Below the pieces are notes generated by a model. It saw only the letters and a list, made by a program, of their open reading frames with translations. It was not told where the DNA came from and made no database searches. DNA of 64,000 nt from assembly GCF_023100945.1 (NCBI RefSeq), contig NZ_CP064689.1, positions 3,454,001-3,518,000 of the forward strand. Direction: 5' to 3'. This document shows positions 34,402 through 43,234 of the stretch, in pieces (the stretch's first letter is position 1; the number at the start of each line of letters is the position of its first letter). Position numbers and translations under genes: made by a program. Origin of the DNA: Bradyrhizobium sp. 200 (GTDB lineage Bacteria > Pseudomonadota > Alphaproteobacteria > Rhizobiales > Xanthobacteraceae).

Positions 34402-35241
34402 GTGTCAAACCCTAAGGCCCCCACGGCGACAGAAGCGGCAGCGCTGTTTCTATCGGTCAACAATATCGAGGTTGTCTACGATCACGTCATCCTCGTGTTG
34501 AAGGGTGTATCGCTGAATGTGCCGCGGGGCGGAGTTGTCGCGCTTCTCGGCGCCAATGGTGCGGGCAAGACAACGACGCTGAAGGCGGTCTCAAATCTGC
34601 TGCATGCGGAGCGCGGCGAGGTCACCAAGGGCTCGATCCTGTTCGACGGCGTTGAAGTGCAGTCTCTGTCGCCAAATGATGTGGTGCGGCGCGGCTGCAT
34701 TCAGGTGATGGAGGGACGGCGTTGCTTCGCTCACCTCACGGTCGAAGAGAATCTCCTGACCGGCGCCTTCACGCGCAGGGACGGCAAGGCCGCGATCGCG
34801 CAGGATCTGGAGCGAGTCTATGCCTATTTCCCACGTCTCGGGGAGCGGCGTAGTTCGACCGCCGGCTATACGTCGGGCGGCGAACAGCAGATGTGCGTGA
34901 TCGGCCGTGCGCTGATGTCGCGCCCGAAGATGATCCTACTCGACGAGCCTTCGATGGGCCTCGCGCCGCAGATCGTCGAAGAGATCTTCGAGATCGTGAA
35001 GGATTTGAACGTCAAGGAAGGTGTCTCGTTTCTTCTCGCCGAGCAGAACACCAATATGGCACTCAAATACGCCAACTACGGATATATCCTCGAAAATGGC
35101 CGCGTGGTGATGGATGGCGAGGCGAGGGCGCTCGCCGCAAATGAGGATGTCAAGGAGTTCTATCTTGGCGTCGCCGGGGACAAGCGCAAATCATTCCGCG
35201 ATGGGAAGCACTACAAGCGGCGTAAACGCTGGCTCATTTAG
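34402..35241 (+). CDS. ABC transporter ATPase, LivF type
   Basis: A 279-residue ATPase: Walker A GANGAGKTT, signature YTSGGEQQM, Walker B MILLDEPSMGLAP, then the AEQN switch region of LivF proteins. Its C-terminus is extended and strongly basic (KRKSFRDGKHYKRRKRW). GGAGGGAG before GTG 34402 sets the start; the upstream in-frame ATG at 34276 would overlap the binding-protein gene. It is the last gene of the uptake operon. Confidence 0.92.
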   Translation: MSNPKAPTATEAAALFLSVNNIEVVYDHVILVLKGVSLNVPRGGVVALLGANGAGKTTTLKAVSNLLHAERGEVTKGSILFDGVEVQSLSPNDVVRRGCIQVMEGRRCFAHLTVEENLLTGAFTRRDGKAAIAQDLERVYAYFPRLGERRSSTAGYTSGGEQQMCVIGRALMSRPKMILLDEPSMGLAPQIVEEIFEIVKDLNVKEGVSFLLAEQNTNMALKYANYGYILENGRVVMDGEARALAANEDVKEFYLGVAGDKRKSFRDGKHYKRRKRWLI

Positions 35242-35324
35242 GCAATGGCGCCAAGCGATCGGCGCGCGTTGAGTGGTCTCGCCGCGCGAGACCAGACTGT
35301 GGTTTGTCTCGCACCGGCATCCGA

Positions 35325-36146
35325 TCAGTGCGACATCAATGTCGGTTTTGTCATCGAGACAAGCATACCACGTGTCGTTCCGCCAAGAATAAATTCCCGC
35401 AGCCGGGAATGCCCGTACCCGCCCATGACAATGAGATCGGCACCTGCGTCGGCTGCATATGACAGGATCGTATTTGAAACATCTATCTTGCTTACGGGAA
35501 TGCGCTCAATCGTGGCATTTACTCCGTGACGGGACAGATGGATCGCGATATCCGCACCCGGAAGGTCAGTGCTTTGGGCGCTACGAGTGTCGGCAACAAC
35601 AATACTCGTCTTGCCGGAGCGGGTAAGAAACGGCATAGCATCGGCGATCGCTCGCGTGGCTGCCCGGCTGCCATCCCAGCACACCATGACATGATCGAGT
35701 TTGAGGCGATCCTTCTGAATAAAAGGAACGATGAGCACCGGTCTTCCGGATTCGAACAGCGCCGCCTCAATAACGATATTCGTGGTTCGATGATCCCGGT
35801 CCCTTTCGAATTGGCCAATGACGGAAAGATCGAATCGTCTTGCGATATGCGCAAACTGGGTTGGTACGTCGCCAATGCCAGCTTCAATCCTGCGTGTTTC
35901 GGCTGAAACGCCCGCGCGACGCGTCGCCTCGTCAAACGCGGTGGCCACGGACTCTGCGTGTTCTCGGGCTTCAGCTTGCTGGGCTCGAATAAAGTTAGCC
36001 GATAGGTCAACGCCACCGACTATTGCTGGATAGAAGGCGGTCCCCACGACGTGTGCGCCGAAGGTCTCCGCAACCGATACAGCGTAATTGGAAACGCCAT
36101 CTTGCGATGTCCCGTAAGACAGGTTGACAAGAATATCTTTGATCAT
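35325..36146 (-). CDS. tandem universal stress protein
   Basis: A 273-residue protein of two Usp domains. The second ends with ADLIVMGGYGHSRLREFILGGTTRGMLVSM, which contains the G2xG9GS/T ATP-binding pattern, so it should bind nucleotide; the first domain lacks it. It is convergent with the ABC-transporter operon and divergent from dusA. The 220-bp upstream gap holds a repeated GTGTGCACT (about 36182 and 36211) of unknown meaning and no FixK-like box. Confidence 0.88.
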   Translation of the reverse strand: MIKDILVNLSYGTSQDGVSNYAVSVAETFGAHVVGTAFYPAIVGGVDLSANFIRAQQAEAREHAESVATAFDEATRRAGVSAETRRIEAGIGDVPTQFAHIARRFDLSVIGQFERDRDHRTTNIVIEAALFESGRPVLIVPFIQKDRLKLDHVMVCWDGSRAATRAIADAMPFLTRSGKTSIVVADTRSAQSTDLPGADIAIHLSRHGVNATIERIPVSKIDVSNTILSYAADAGADLIVMGGYGHSRLREFILGGTTRGMLVSMTKPTLMSH

Positions 36147-36367
36147 GGGTCCGCCTCCAGTTAGGTGATCGCGTATCTACGCGTGTGCACTTCGACTTTC
36201 GTGGGCACGCTGTGTGTGCACTGAGAATGCGAAAGCGCGATTTTCGCTTCCAATCTGGACCTATTTGACCCTAGAAGAACTAGGATGCCGATGCTTGGTC
36301 GCGCGAAAATTTTTCAGTCGGTCCAATCACACATAGGATCCGAGTGGAGGAAAGATAGATCAATGAA

Positions 36368-37363
36368 ATGAATGACTTACGCTGGAAATTCTCTACGGCG
36401 CCCATGATGGATTGGAGCGACCGGCATTGCCGCGTGTTCCACCGTCTGATGAGCCGGCGCGCGCGGCTCTATACGGAGATGCTGACGACCGGCGCCATAA
36501 TTCATGGCGACCGGAGACGGTTTCTCGGCTTCGATCGAAGCGAGCATCCGGTGGCGCTGCAGCTTGGCGGGTCCGATCCGGCCGATCTCGCCACCGCTGC
36601 GAAGATCGGCGAGGATTTCGGCTACGACGAAATCAATCTCAATGTCGGCTGTCCGTCCGATCGGGTGAAGGATGGCCGCTTTGGTGCGTGCCTGATGGCG
36701 GAGCCGGCGCTGGTCGCCGACGGCGTTGCGGCCATGAAGCGCGCGGTCAAAATTCCCGTCACGGTCAAGTGCCGGATCGGCATCGACGACCAGGATCCGG
36801 AAGTGGCGCTCGACGTGCTGGCGCGCGGCGTGGTCGCGTCCGGCACGGACGCGCTGATCGTGCATGCCCGAAAAGCCTGGCTCAACGGACTGTCACCGAA
36901 GGAAAACCGCGACATCCCGCCGCTCGATTACGACAGGGTCTACCGACTGAAGGCCGCGCTGCCGGATGTGCCCGTCATCATCAATGGCGGCATCGGCAGT
37001 ATTGCGGAGGCGAAGCGGCACCTCGACCATGTCGACGGCGTGATGCTGGGGCGGGCGGCCTATCAGGAGCCGTGGCGCTTGCTCGACGTCGATCCGGAAT
37101 TGTTCGGCGAGGCGGCGCCATACGGCACCATGAAGGATGTGTTCGCAGCGATGTTTCCCTACATCGAAGACCAGTTGGCGCAGAGAGCAAAGCTGCATTC
37201 GATGACGCGGCACTTCGTCGGCGCGTTTCACGGCGTGCCCGGCGCGCGCGCCTTCCGCCGTCATCTGGCGGAGAAGGGCGTCAGGCCGGGCGCCGGCGTC
37301 GACGTGCTGCGCGATGCGATCGCGCTGGTTGAGGACCGCGCGGCGGAGCCGGTCGCGGCTTAA
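36368..37363 (+). CDS. dusA: tRNA-dihydrouridine synthase A
   Basis: A 331-residue FMN enzyme reducing uridines in the tRNA D-loop. Family motifs: APMMDWSDRHCR at the N-terminus, TEMLTTGAIIHGD, EINLNVGCPSDRVKDGRFGACLM with the active-site Cys, and HARKAWLNGLSPKENRDIPPL characteristic of DusA. Length is normal. Its stop codon overlaps the end of a small broken gene on the other strand. Confidence 0.94.
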   Translation: MNDLRWKFSTAPMMDWSDRHCRVFHRLMSRRARLYTEMLTTGAIIHGDRRRFLGFDRSEHPVALQLGGSDPADLATAAKIGEDFGYDEINLNVGCPSDRVKDGRFGACLMAEPALVADGVAAMKRAVKIPVTVKCRIGIDDQDPEVALDVLARGVVASGTDALIVHARKAWLNGLSPKENRDIPPLDYDRVYRLKAALPDVPVIINGGIGSIAEAKRHLDHVDGVMLGRAAYQEPWRLLDVDPELFGEAAPYGTMKDVFAAMFPYIEDQLAQRAKLHSMTRHFVGAFHGVPGARAFRRHLAEKGVRPGAGVDVLRDAIALVEDRAAEPVAA

Positions 37364-37489
37364 GCGGCGCGCTCTCTGGCGCGCGGCGCTTCCGAAGCCG
37401 CCTTCAATCCGAAATCGTAGTTCAAAATACGGCTGCGTCATCTCGCGGCCGTCGACTTCAAAAACAATGCGAGTGGCCAAAGCTGACAA
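37362..37489 (-). pseudogene. small frameshifted gene convergent with dusA
   Basis: From TTG 37489 the minus strand reads MSALATRIVFEVDGREMTQPYF and then loses a protein-like pattern. Removing one A (in GAACTAC, about 37421-37427 on the plus strand complement) restores ...PYFDYDFGLKAASEAPRARERAA and a stop at 37362-37364 that overlaps the dusA stop. A single-base insertion in a real small gene, or a base error in the sequence, fits. I do not know the protein's function. Confidence 0.38.
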
Positions 37490-37607
37490 TCGAGCGGCGC
37501 ACGGCCATTCGCGGAACCGTGAACCCCTTCACACTTGTAATCCGCCGATCGTCCTACGCTTGTCTAGCTAACGCTGGGGCTGTTCTCAAAGAGTGGAGGA
37601 AGCTGCA

Positions 37608-38669
37608 ATGCGTGAACCGAACCTCGAAAAGTTGAACGCGCTCGTAGGAAAGCTGGTCGGCGATCTCGGCATCTCACTGGGCGGCGCAAGCATACTGCTC
37701 GGCGATCGCCTCGGGCTCTACAAGGCGATGGCGGATGGTGCTGTGGTCACGCCGTCCGAGCTTGCCAAGAAGACCGGTCTGCATGAGCGTTATGTGTGCG
37801 AATGGCTGTCCGGGCAGGCCGCCTCTGGATACATCGACTATCACCCCGAGAAAAATGCGTTCTCACTCTCGGCGGAGCAAGCCATGGCGTTCGCCGAAGA
37901 GGGGTCGCCAGCTTTCTTTGCCGGTGCATTCGATGTCGTACAGGCTACCTATCTCGATGAACCCAAAGTCACCGAAGCGTTTCGAACCGGGAAAGGCGTT
38001 GGTTGGCACGAGCATTCGAAGTGTCTTTTCTCCGGCACCGAACGCTTCTTCCGGCCGGGCTACAACGCCAATCTGGTTTCGAACTGGATCCCGACGCTCG
38101 AAGGCGTCGAGGCGAAACTGAAAGCTGGCGCCAGGGTTGCCGATGTCGGATGCGGCCACGGCGCCTCTACGATCGTGATGGCGCAGGCCTACCCCAATTC
38201 AGAGTTCTTCGGGTTCGATTACCACAAGCCTTCGATTGAACGCGCGAAGGCCCTGGCGCAGGAAGCGGGAGTTGGAGACCGCATCACGTTCGCGCAGGCG
38301 AGCGCCAAGGATTTTCCGGCGAAAGACTATGATCTGGTGGCGTTCTTCGATTGCCTGCATGACATGGGCGATCCCGTGGGTGCAGGCAAGCATGTCAAGG
38401 AAGCGCTGGCCAAGGATGGGTCGTGGATGATCGTCGAGCCGTTTGCTCATGATAATCTCAAGGACAATCTCAACCCGGTCGGATGCATCTTCTATCACGC
38501 CTCGACATTCATTTGTACGCCGGCATCACTCTCTCAGGAGGTGGGCTTTGGGCTCGGCGCCCAGGCGGGTGAAAGCAGATTGCGTCAGGTAGCGACTGAA
38601 GCGGGCTTCAGGCGCTTCCGCCGCGCGACCGAGACGCCGTTCAACATGATCTTCGAAGTGCGTTCTTGA
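37608..38669 (+). CDS. SAM-dependent methyltransferase with winged-helix N-terminus
   Basis: A 353-residue protein. An N-terminal winged-helix-like part (TPSELAKKTGLHERYVCEWLSGQAASGY, about 50-80) resembles O-methyltransferases. The Rossmann core starts with VADVGCGHGASTIVMA (about 180), followed by FGFDYHKPSIERAKA and the acidic VAFFDCLHDMGDP. TGGAGGAAG before ATG 37608 supports this start. The methyl acceptor is unknown. Confidence 0.85.
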   Translation: MREPNLEKLNALVGKLVGDLGISLGGASILLGDRLGLYKAMADGAVVTPSELAKKTGLHERYVCEWLSGQAASGYIDYHPEKNAFSLSAEQAMAFAEEGSPAFFAGAFDVVQATYLDEPKVTEAFRTGKGVGWHEHSKCLFSGTERFFRPGYNANLVSNWIPTLEGVEAKLKAGARVADVGCGHGASTIVMAQAYPNSEFFGFDYHKPSIERAKALAQEAGVGDRITFAQASAKDFPAKDYDLVAFFDCLHDMGDPVGAGKHVKEALAKDGSWMIVEPFAHDNLKDNLNPVGCIFYHASTFICTPASLSQEVGFGLGAQAGESRLRQVATEAGFRRFRRATETPFNMIFEVRS

Positions 38670-38689
38670 CGATCAGAGCAACGGTGCGC

Positions 38690-38745
38690 ATCAGTCCGGA
38701 TGCTGCAGGAGCTCCCAGAGCACTGCATTCGCTCCGGACTGATGT
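38690..38745. repeat. 12-bp perfect inverted repeat after methyltransferase gene
   Basis: CATCAGTCCGGA at 38690-38701 is repeated as TCCGGACTGATG at 38734-38745, with a 32-base loop that contains smaller pairings (GGAGCTCC). It lies 21 bases after the methyltransferase stop, between convergent genes. There is no T-run, so a Rho-independent terminator is unlikely. Confidence 0.6.
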
Positions 38746-38815
38746 CGCCGATTGCCCATCGGGTCGATATCAGCATGTCTGCTTTTGCGCTGCTTCAATC
38801 AGAAGCGACAATGCC

Positions 38816-39367
38816 CTAATTCGCCGCCGTGCGACGCTTGTGCTTGCCGGCGACGTCGGGATAGCCGTGCAGCATCACCTTGTCGGCCTGGACGCCCCAG
38901 CTTTCCAGGCGGTCCAGAAAGCTCATGCCGAGCAAATTGGTCTTCATCTGCCCGCGTGGCACCACCAGCGCCGGCACCGATTTCTCGACGAGCTGACCTA
39001 CCGCAAGACGATCGAGCGTCAGCCGCGCCGCCTTGGTGTGGCCGCCGGCGGTTTCGACGTCGACATTGTATTCGAGCATCTCGATCGGCAGGCCGATCGC
39101 CTTCGCCGTCTCCCAGGTCAGCACCACCGACGTCGCGCCGGTGTCGATCACCATCGGCGCCTTGACGCCGTTGATCTTGGCGTGCAGCGCGAATTCACCG
39201 GCCTTGCCGCGCGCGATCTGCACGGCGGGCGCCGGCTCCAGGCTGCGTTGCCGCAGCATTTTCGTGACCGAGTTGCTGGCGCGCGCGATCTGGTCGGGAT
39301 CGCCATAAGCGACAACGGCGCCGGCGGTGGCGGCGAGCATCGTCAGAACGAGCATGACGCGGATCAC
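38816..39367 (-). CDS. retropepsin-like aspartic protease (clan AA, TIGR02281 type)
   Basis: A 183-residue protein with an N-terminal hydrophobic signal or anchor and a single aspartic-protease half: APMVIDTGATSVVLTWETA with the catalytic Asp near residue 75 and NLLGMSFLDRLESW later. Such single-domain proteins work as dimers, probably in the periplasm. The start is GTG 39367, or ATG 39355 within the same frame. It follows the DUF1289 gene after 40 bases on the same strand. Confidence 0.85.
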   Translation of the reverse strand: MIRVMLVLTMLAATAGAVVAYGDPDQIARASNSVTKMLRQRSLEPAPAVQIARGKAGEFALHAKINGVKAPMVIDTGATSVVLTWETAKAIGLPIEMLEYNVDVETAGGHTKAARLTLDRLAVGQLVEKSVPALVVPRGQMKTNLLGMSFLDRLESWGVQADKVMLHGYPDVAGKHKRRTAAN

Positions 39368-39407
39368 AGCGCGCCTCCGCCGGTTCGTCCCAAGATTCGT
39401 CCCGGGA

Positions 39408-39613
39408 TCAGCCGCGCTCGGCGCGGGGCGTCATCTGCACCAGGCCGGCCTCGGCCATGCGCGCCGCAAGCCCTTCCATCACGGCCAATCGCTCCGCGGT
39501 CTCCATGCGGTGCCAGCGCGCGATCTCCGGCAGCGTTCGTCCGCAGCCGAAGCAGAGTTTGGTTTTGGGGTCCATCATACAGACTGCGATACACGGCGTT
39601 TCTTTGCTCATCC
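39408..39613 (-). CDS. DUF1289 protein with Cys cluster
   Basis: A 68-residue protein with the DUF1289 pattern PCIAVCMMDPKTKLCFGCGRTLPEIARWHRM: four Cys residues that could bind a metal. ATG 39613 is chosen because the family begins shortly before the first Cys; the frame is open further upstream. It lies between a sensor kinase gene and the protease gene on the same strand. Function unknown. Confidence 0.82.
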
Positions 39614-39667
39614 AGCGATAGTGAAATGGTTTGCGCCCCTTGCGCAAGCGTTCCAGCTACAACCCGG

Positions 39668-41275
39668 TCATAACCCGGTTCCTGCACTCATGATCGGTTT
39701 GTGGCGCGCCCGCCGCTTGTCGTCGGCGGCCGCTGTGACGGTGGATTCCGGCTGCAGGGGCGGGGCCTCCTCTTCGACCATCGGCGCCAGCGCGCTCATC
39801 ACGCGCTCCGGCGGGAAGGTGACGATGACTTCGGTTCCGATGCGCAATTTCGATTTCAGCGTGAAGGTACCGCCATGCATGTCGATCAGGCTCTTGGCGA
39901 TTGGAAGGCCCAGCCCCGCGCCCTGTTCGGCCGATTTGATCGAGTTGGAGCCCTGGCCGAAGGAAGCCAGCACGATCGGGATTTCATCCTCGGCGATGCC
40001 GGAGCCGGTGTCCTTGACGCTGAGATATTGCCCGCCGGAAGCGGTCCAGCCGACCTTGAGCCAGATCTCGCCGCCCGGCGGGGTGAACTTGATCGAGTTG
40101 GACAGCAAATTGAGCACGACCTGACGCGTGGCGCGTTCGTCGCCCCAGATCCTGGGCATGCCGTGCTCGAATACCTCGTGGATGGTGATGCCGCGGCTGC
40201 TCGCGCGCAGCTTCAACAGATGGTGGCAGTCGGCAACGACATGCAGCAGCGACACCGCTTCCTCATTCAGTTCGTAGCGGCCGGCCTCGATCCGCGACAG
40301 GTCGAGAATCTCGTTGATGAGGTTGAGCAGATGGACGCCCGAATTGTGGATGTCGGCGGAATATTCCTTGTAGACCGGCACCGTGTGCGCGCCGAAAATT
40401 TCACTCTTCATCACCTCGGAGAAGCCGAGGATCGCGTTCAGCGGCGTGCGAAGCTCGTGGCTCATCTGCGCCAAAAAGCGCGACTTGGCGACGTTGGCGG
40501 ATTCGGCGCGGTGCCGCGCTTCGTCCGAGATCGCCTTGGCCTGTTCGAGCTCGCCGATCAGCGCGTCCTTTTCGGCGCGCGCTTCCAGCGTCGCCAGCGT
40601 CGTCGAATGGAGCTGATGGGCGAGCAGGGCAAAATAGGCTTCGGCAGCGACGGCAAGCAGCGCGAGCGCGTAATTGTCGAACGTTCCGCTCATGACGAAA
40701 TTGAGTGCGATCGCAGCCGTCACCGGCGCGGTCGCCGCCACCGCGGCAATGGGGAGCGTGGCCGCCAGCATGCTCGACACCGCGATCACCAGCAGCATCA
40801 GGAACATCATCATCGTGTTCGAGACGGCGTCGAGACCGGCCGGATGCAGCAGGATCGCCGTCCAGCTCAGGCCGTAGATCAGGTCGAGCAGCACGAAGCG
40901 GGTTTGCCATTTGCGCGTGGCGGCGAGTGACGGCTGCTCGCCGAGGAAGCGCCTGCAATTGCGAATGATGGCGGCATGGATGCAAAGCATGCCGACGGTC
41001 CAGACCGCGGCGGGCACCGCGTACTTCCAGAGGCCGAACAATACGCCGGTCGCAACCACCAGCAGCATGACGACAAAGGAGGCCGATACCCGGGTCTGCG
41101 CGTATTGCCGGAGCAATTCGGTATCGAAGGCCGGGCGGGTGCCGCTTGATGATGTTAACCGATCGCGCGCCTCGCGGACCCGCTGCGCCGCCACGCGCCG
41201 GGTGTTGACCGGCGGCGTTACCGGCGCTTCTGCCGGAAGCTGGACAACCTCAGGCTTTTCTGCGGGGTTACTCAT
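39668..41275 (-). CDS. membrane sensor histidine kinase, PdhS/DivJ/PleC-like core
   Basis: About 535 residues. Several transmembrane segments (about 65-220) precede a coiled region and the H-box KSRFLAQMSHELRTPLNAILGFSEVM. The text up to SGVHLLNLINEILDLSRIEAG is typical of the alphaproteobacterial kinases that act on DivK-like regulators of the cell cycle. N- and G-boxes follow (NLLSNSIKFTPPGG, DTGSGIAEDEI, GLGLPIAKSL). ATG 41275 is preferred to the upstream in-frame start at 41320. No response regulator is adjacent. Confidence 0.87.
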   Translation of the reverse strand: MSNPAEKPEVVQLPAEAPVTPPVNTRRVAAQRVREARDRLTSSSGTRPAFDTELLRQYAQTRVSASFVVMLLVVATGVLFGLWKYAVPAAVWTVGMLCIHAAIIRNCRRFLGEQPSLAATRKWQTRFVLLDLIYGLSWTAILLHPAGLDAVSNTMMMFLMLLVIAVSSMLAATLPIAAVAATAPVTAAIALNFVMSGTFDNYALALLAVAAEAYFALLAHQLHSTTLATLEARAEKDALIGELEQAKAISDEARHRAESANVAKSRFLAQMSHELRTPLNAILGFSEVMKSEIFGAHTVPVYKEYSADIHNSGVHLLNLINEILDLSRIEAGRYELNEEAVSLLHVVADCHHLLKLRASSRGITIHEVFEHGMPRIWGDERATRQVVLNLLSNSIKFTPPGGEIWLKVGWTASGGQYLSVKDTGSGIAEDEIPIVLASFGQGSNSIKSAEQGAGLGLPIAKSLIDMHGGTFTLKSKLRIGTEVIVTFPPERVMSALAPMVEEEAPPLQPESTVTAAADDKRRARHKPIMSAGTGL

Positions 41276-41476
41276 CAAACAACACAAATCCTGCCCGCGA
41301 ACCGCGCGGGCTTTTTGCATTGTCTATCTGTGGCGCTAAATCATTAAGCGATGACTTAAAGAGCTAAAAATATTCGTTAACGGGAGGTTAAAATTAACCT
41401 GTGGGGCAGGCGGAACCCCGCTTCTGACGGGACAGCAAGCGGGGTCTGATCTGCGATCTTAACCGGCTTTTTTAAC

Positions 41477-42349
41477 TCAGCGCTCCAGCCGGGCCATCAG
41501 GCTCGACGTATCCCAGCGCTTGCCGCCCATCTTCTCGACCTCGGCGTAAAACTGATCGACGAGAGCGGTCACCGGCAGGTTGGCGCCGTTGCGGCGGGCC
41601 TCGGCGATGCAGATCGAGAGGTCCTTGCGCATCCATTCGACGGCAAAGCCGAAATCGAACTTGCCCTCGTTCATGGCCTTGTAGCGGTTCTCCATCTGCC
41701 AGGACTGTGCCGCGCCCTTGGAGATGGTCTCGATCACGGCAGCAACGTCGAGCCCCGACTTCTTTGCGAAATGAATGCCCTCGGACAGGCCCTGGACCAG
41801 GCCTGCGATGCAGATCTGGTTGACCATCTTGGTGAGCTGGCCGGCACCGGCGGGCCCGAGCAGTTTGCACATCCGGGCGTAAGAGCCGGCGATGATCGGC
41901 TCGGCCGCGGCATAGGCATCTTCCTTGCCGCCGCACATCACGGTCAGCACGCCGTTTTCCGCTCCCGCCTGGCCGCCGGACACCGGCGCATCGACGAACT
42001 TGAAACCTGCCTTGGTGGCGGCGGCGTCGAGCTCGCGTGCAACCTCGGCGGAGGCGGTGGTGTGGTCGACGAATACGGCGCCCTTTTTCATACCGGCGAA
42101 GGCGCCCTCAGTGCCGATCGCGACCGCGCGCAGATCATTGTCGTTGCCGACGCAGCACATCACGAAGTCCTGGCCTTCGGCCGCGGCCTTCGGCGTCGGC
42201 GCGGCGCGCCCGCCGAACTTGTCCGCCCAATCCTTCGCCTTGGCTCCGGTCCGGTTGTACACGGTCACCTCGTGGCCGCCTTTTTTCACCAGATGTCCTG
42301 CCATGGGGAAACCCATCACGCCGAGACCGAGGAAAGCGACTTTAGCCAT
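41477..42349 (-). CDS. NAD(P)-dependent beta-hydroxyacid dehydrogenase
   Basis: A 290-residue enzyme of the 3-hydroxyisobutyrate dehydrogenase/tartronate semialdehyde reductase family. The Rossmann site is FLGLGVMGFPMAGHL, the substrate motif DAPVSGGQAGAENG (about 117-130) and the catalytic Lys lies in GQLTKMVNQ (about 165-173). ATG 42349 is preceded by AAGGTAG. The specific substrate cannot be told from this family alone. It is divergent from the VOC gene. Confidence 0.88.
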   Translation of the reverse strand: MAKVAFLGLGVMGFPMAGHLVKKGGHEVTVYNRTGAKAKDWADKFGGRAAPTPKAAAEGQDFVMCCVGNDNDLRAVAIGTEGAFAGMKKGAVFVDHTTASAEVARELDAAATKAGFKFVDAPVSGGQAGAENGVLTVMCGGKEDAYAAAEPIIAGSYARMCKLLGPAGAGQLTKMVNQICIAGLVQGLSEGIHFAKKSGLDVAAVIETISKGAAQSWQMENRYKAMNEGKFDFGFAVEWMRKDLSICIAEARRNGANLPVTALVDQFYAEVEKMGGKRWDTSSLMARLER

Positions 42350-42522
42350 GTGTGCTACCTTGAAGTTTTGCCGGCAACATTGGGCTGGCCGGACGGTGTT
42401 CTTGAGGGAGCCGCACCATACAAGCTGCGCATGGGAGGGCAACGCCTTCGTTTGGCGGGCAGGGCCGTAATTGTGCTAGGGTAGGGCCCTCAAGAACCTC
42501 ACAAAAAAGGGAGTGACATCGC

Positions 42523-42960
42523 ATGGGCGTCAGCGTGGGCGTGCTCGACCATTTCAACATCCGGACCCGTAACCTTGCCGATACGGTCCGGTTCTATGAA
42601 GACGTGCTGGGCCTGGAAAAGGGCGCCCGGCCCAACTTTGCCTTCCCCGGGGCGTGGATGTACAGCGAGGGCAAGGCGGTGGTGCACCTCGTCGATATCT
42701 CCAAGACCGAGGAACCGCAGAAACCCGATTCCGGCGTTGTCCACCATGTCGCGTTTGCAAGCTACGGCTTTGACGGCATGAAGCGGCGGCTGGAGCAGAA
42801 GGGCATGGCGTACGACTCCCGGCAGGTTCCGGGCGGCGACCTCTGGCAGATCTTCGTCAATGACCCCAACGGCGTCATGATCGAACTGAACTACGAGGCC
42901 GCCAAGGAGCAGACCGCTGCAGCCCCCGCGGAGCGGCGGGATGACGTGGGAGCGAGGTAG
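42523..42960 (+). CDS. VOC-family (glyoxalase/dioxygenase-fold) protein
   Basis: A 145-residue two-module beta-alpha-beta protein: LDHFNIRTRNLADTVRFYEDVLGL with a metal His, HHVAFASYGFDGMKRRLE with a second and DLWQIFVNDPNGVMIELNY with the closing Glu. This metal-ligand set suggests an active metalloenzyme. Substrate unknown. AAAAAGGGAG precedes ATG 42523. Confidence 0.85.
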   Translation: MGVSVGVLDHFNIRTRNLADTVRFYEDVLGLEKGARPNFAFPGAWMYSEGKAVVHLVDISKTEEPQKPDSGVVHHVAFASYGFDGMKRRLEQKGMAYDSRQVPGGDLWQIFVNDPNGVMIELNYEAAKEQTAAAPAERRDDVGAR

Positions 42961-42999
42961 CCTTTTGCGTTGAACCGCTCTATGGGTCGCATCGGACGC

Positions 43000-43100
43000 G
43001 AGCATGATCCGGAAAAGTGGAGATCGGTTTTCCGAAAGAGCATGCTCAAATCAAAGAGATAGAGCGGGATGATGTTTCGAAGAAATATCATCCCGCTCTA
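43000..43100. repeat. rhizobial palindromic intergenic repeat
   Basis: Two hairpins in tandem. GAGCATGATCCGGAAAA (from 43000) pairs with TTTTCCGAAAGAGCATGCTC (to 43047); AGAGCGGGATGAT (43061-43073) pairs with ATCATCCCGCTCT (43087-43099) around a 13-base loop. The wording is that of a repeat found many times in Bradyrhizobium intergenic regions. It sits between the VOC gene and mrp. Confidence 0.72.
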
Positions 43101-43234
43101 GCGGCTTCGGAACGGGGCCCCGCTTTTCGGACTTGCGCCGAGGCGGGCCGGGTCGCGTCGAGAAAGCGCGTCAATACAGGTGAGTAGGGCCCGGTTCTCA
43201 ATCAGAACCGCAAGGGCTTTAAGGAGATGCGCGA

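Noticed and set aside
36182..36220. Repeated GTGTGCACT as an operator pair
   Set aside because: Two short copies with different flanks and no match to a known regulator site; chance cannot be excluded.
42973..43105. CRISPR-like repeat unit
   Set aside because: Only two hairpins occur, without regularly spaced direct repeats or spacers; it is a dispersed palindromic repeat.
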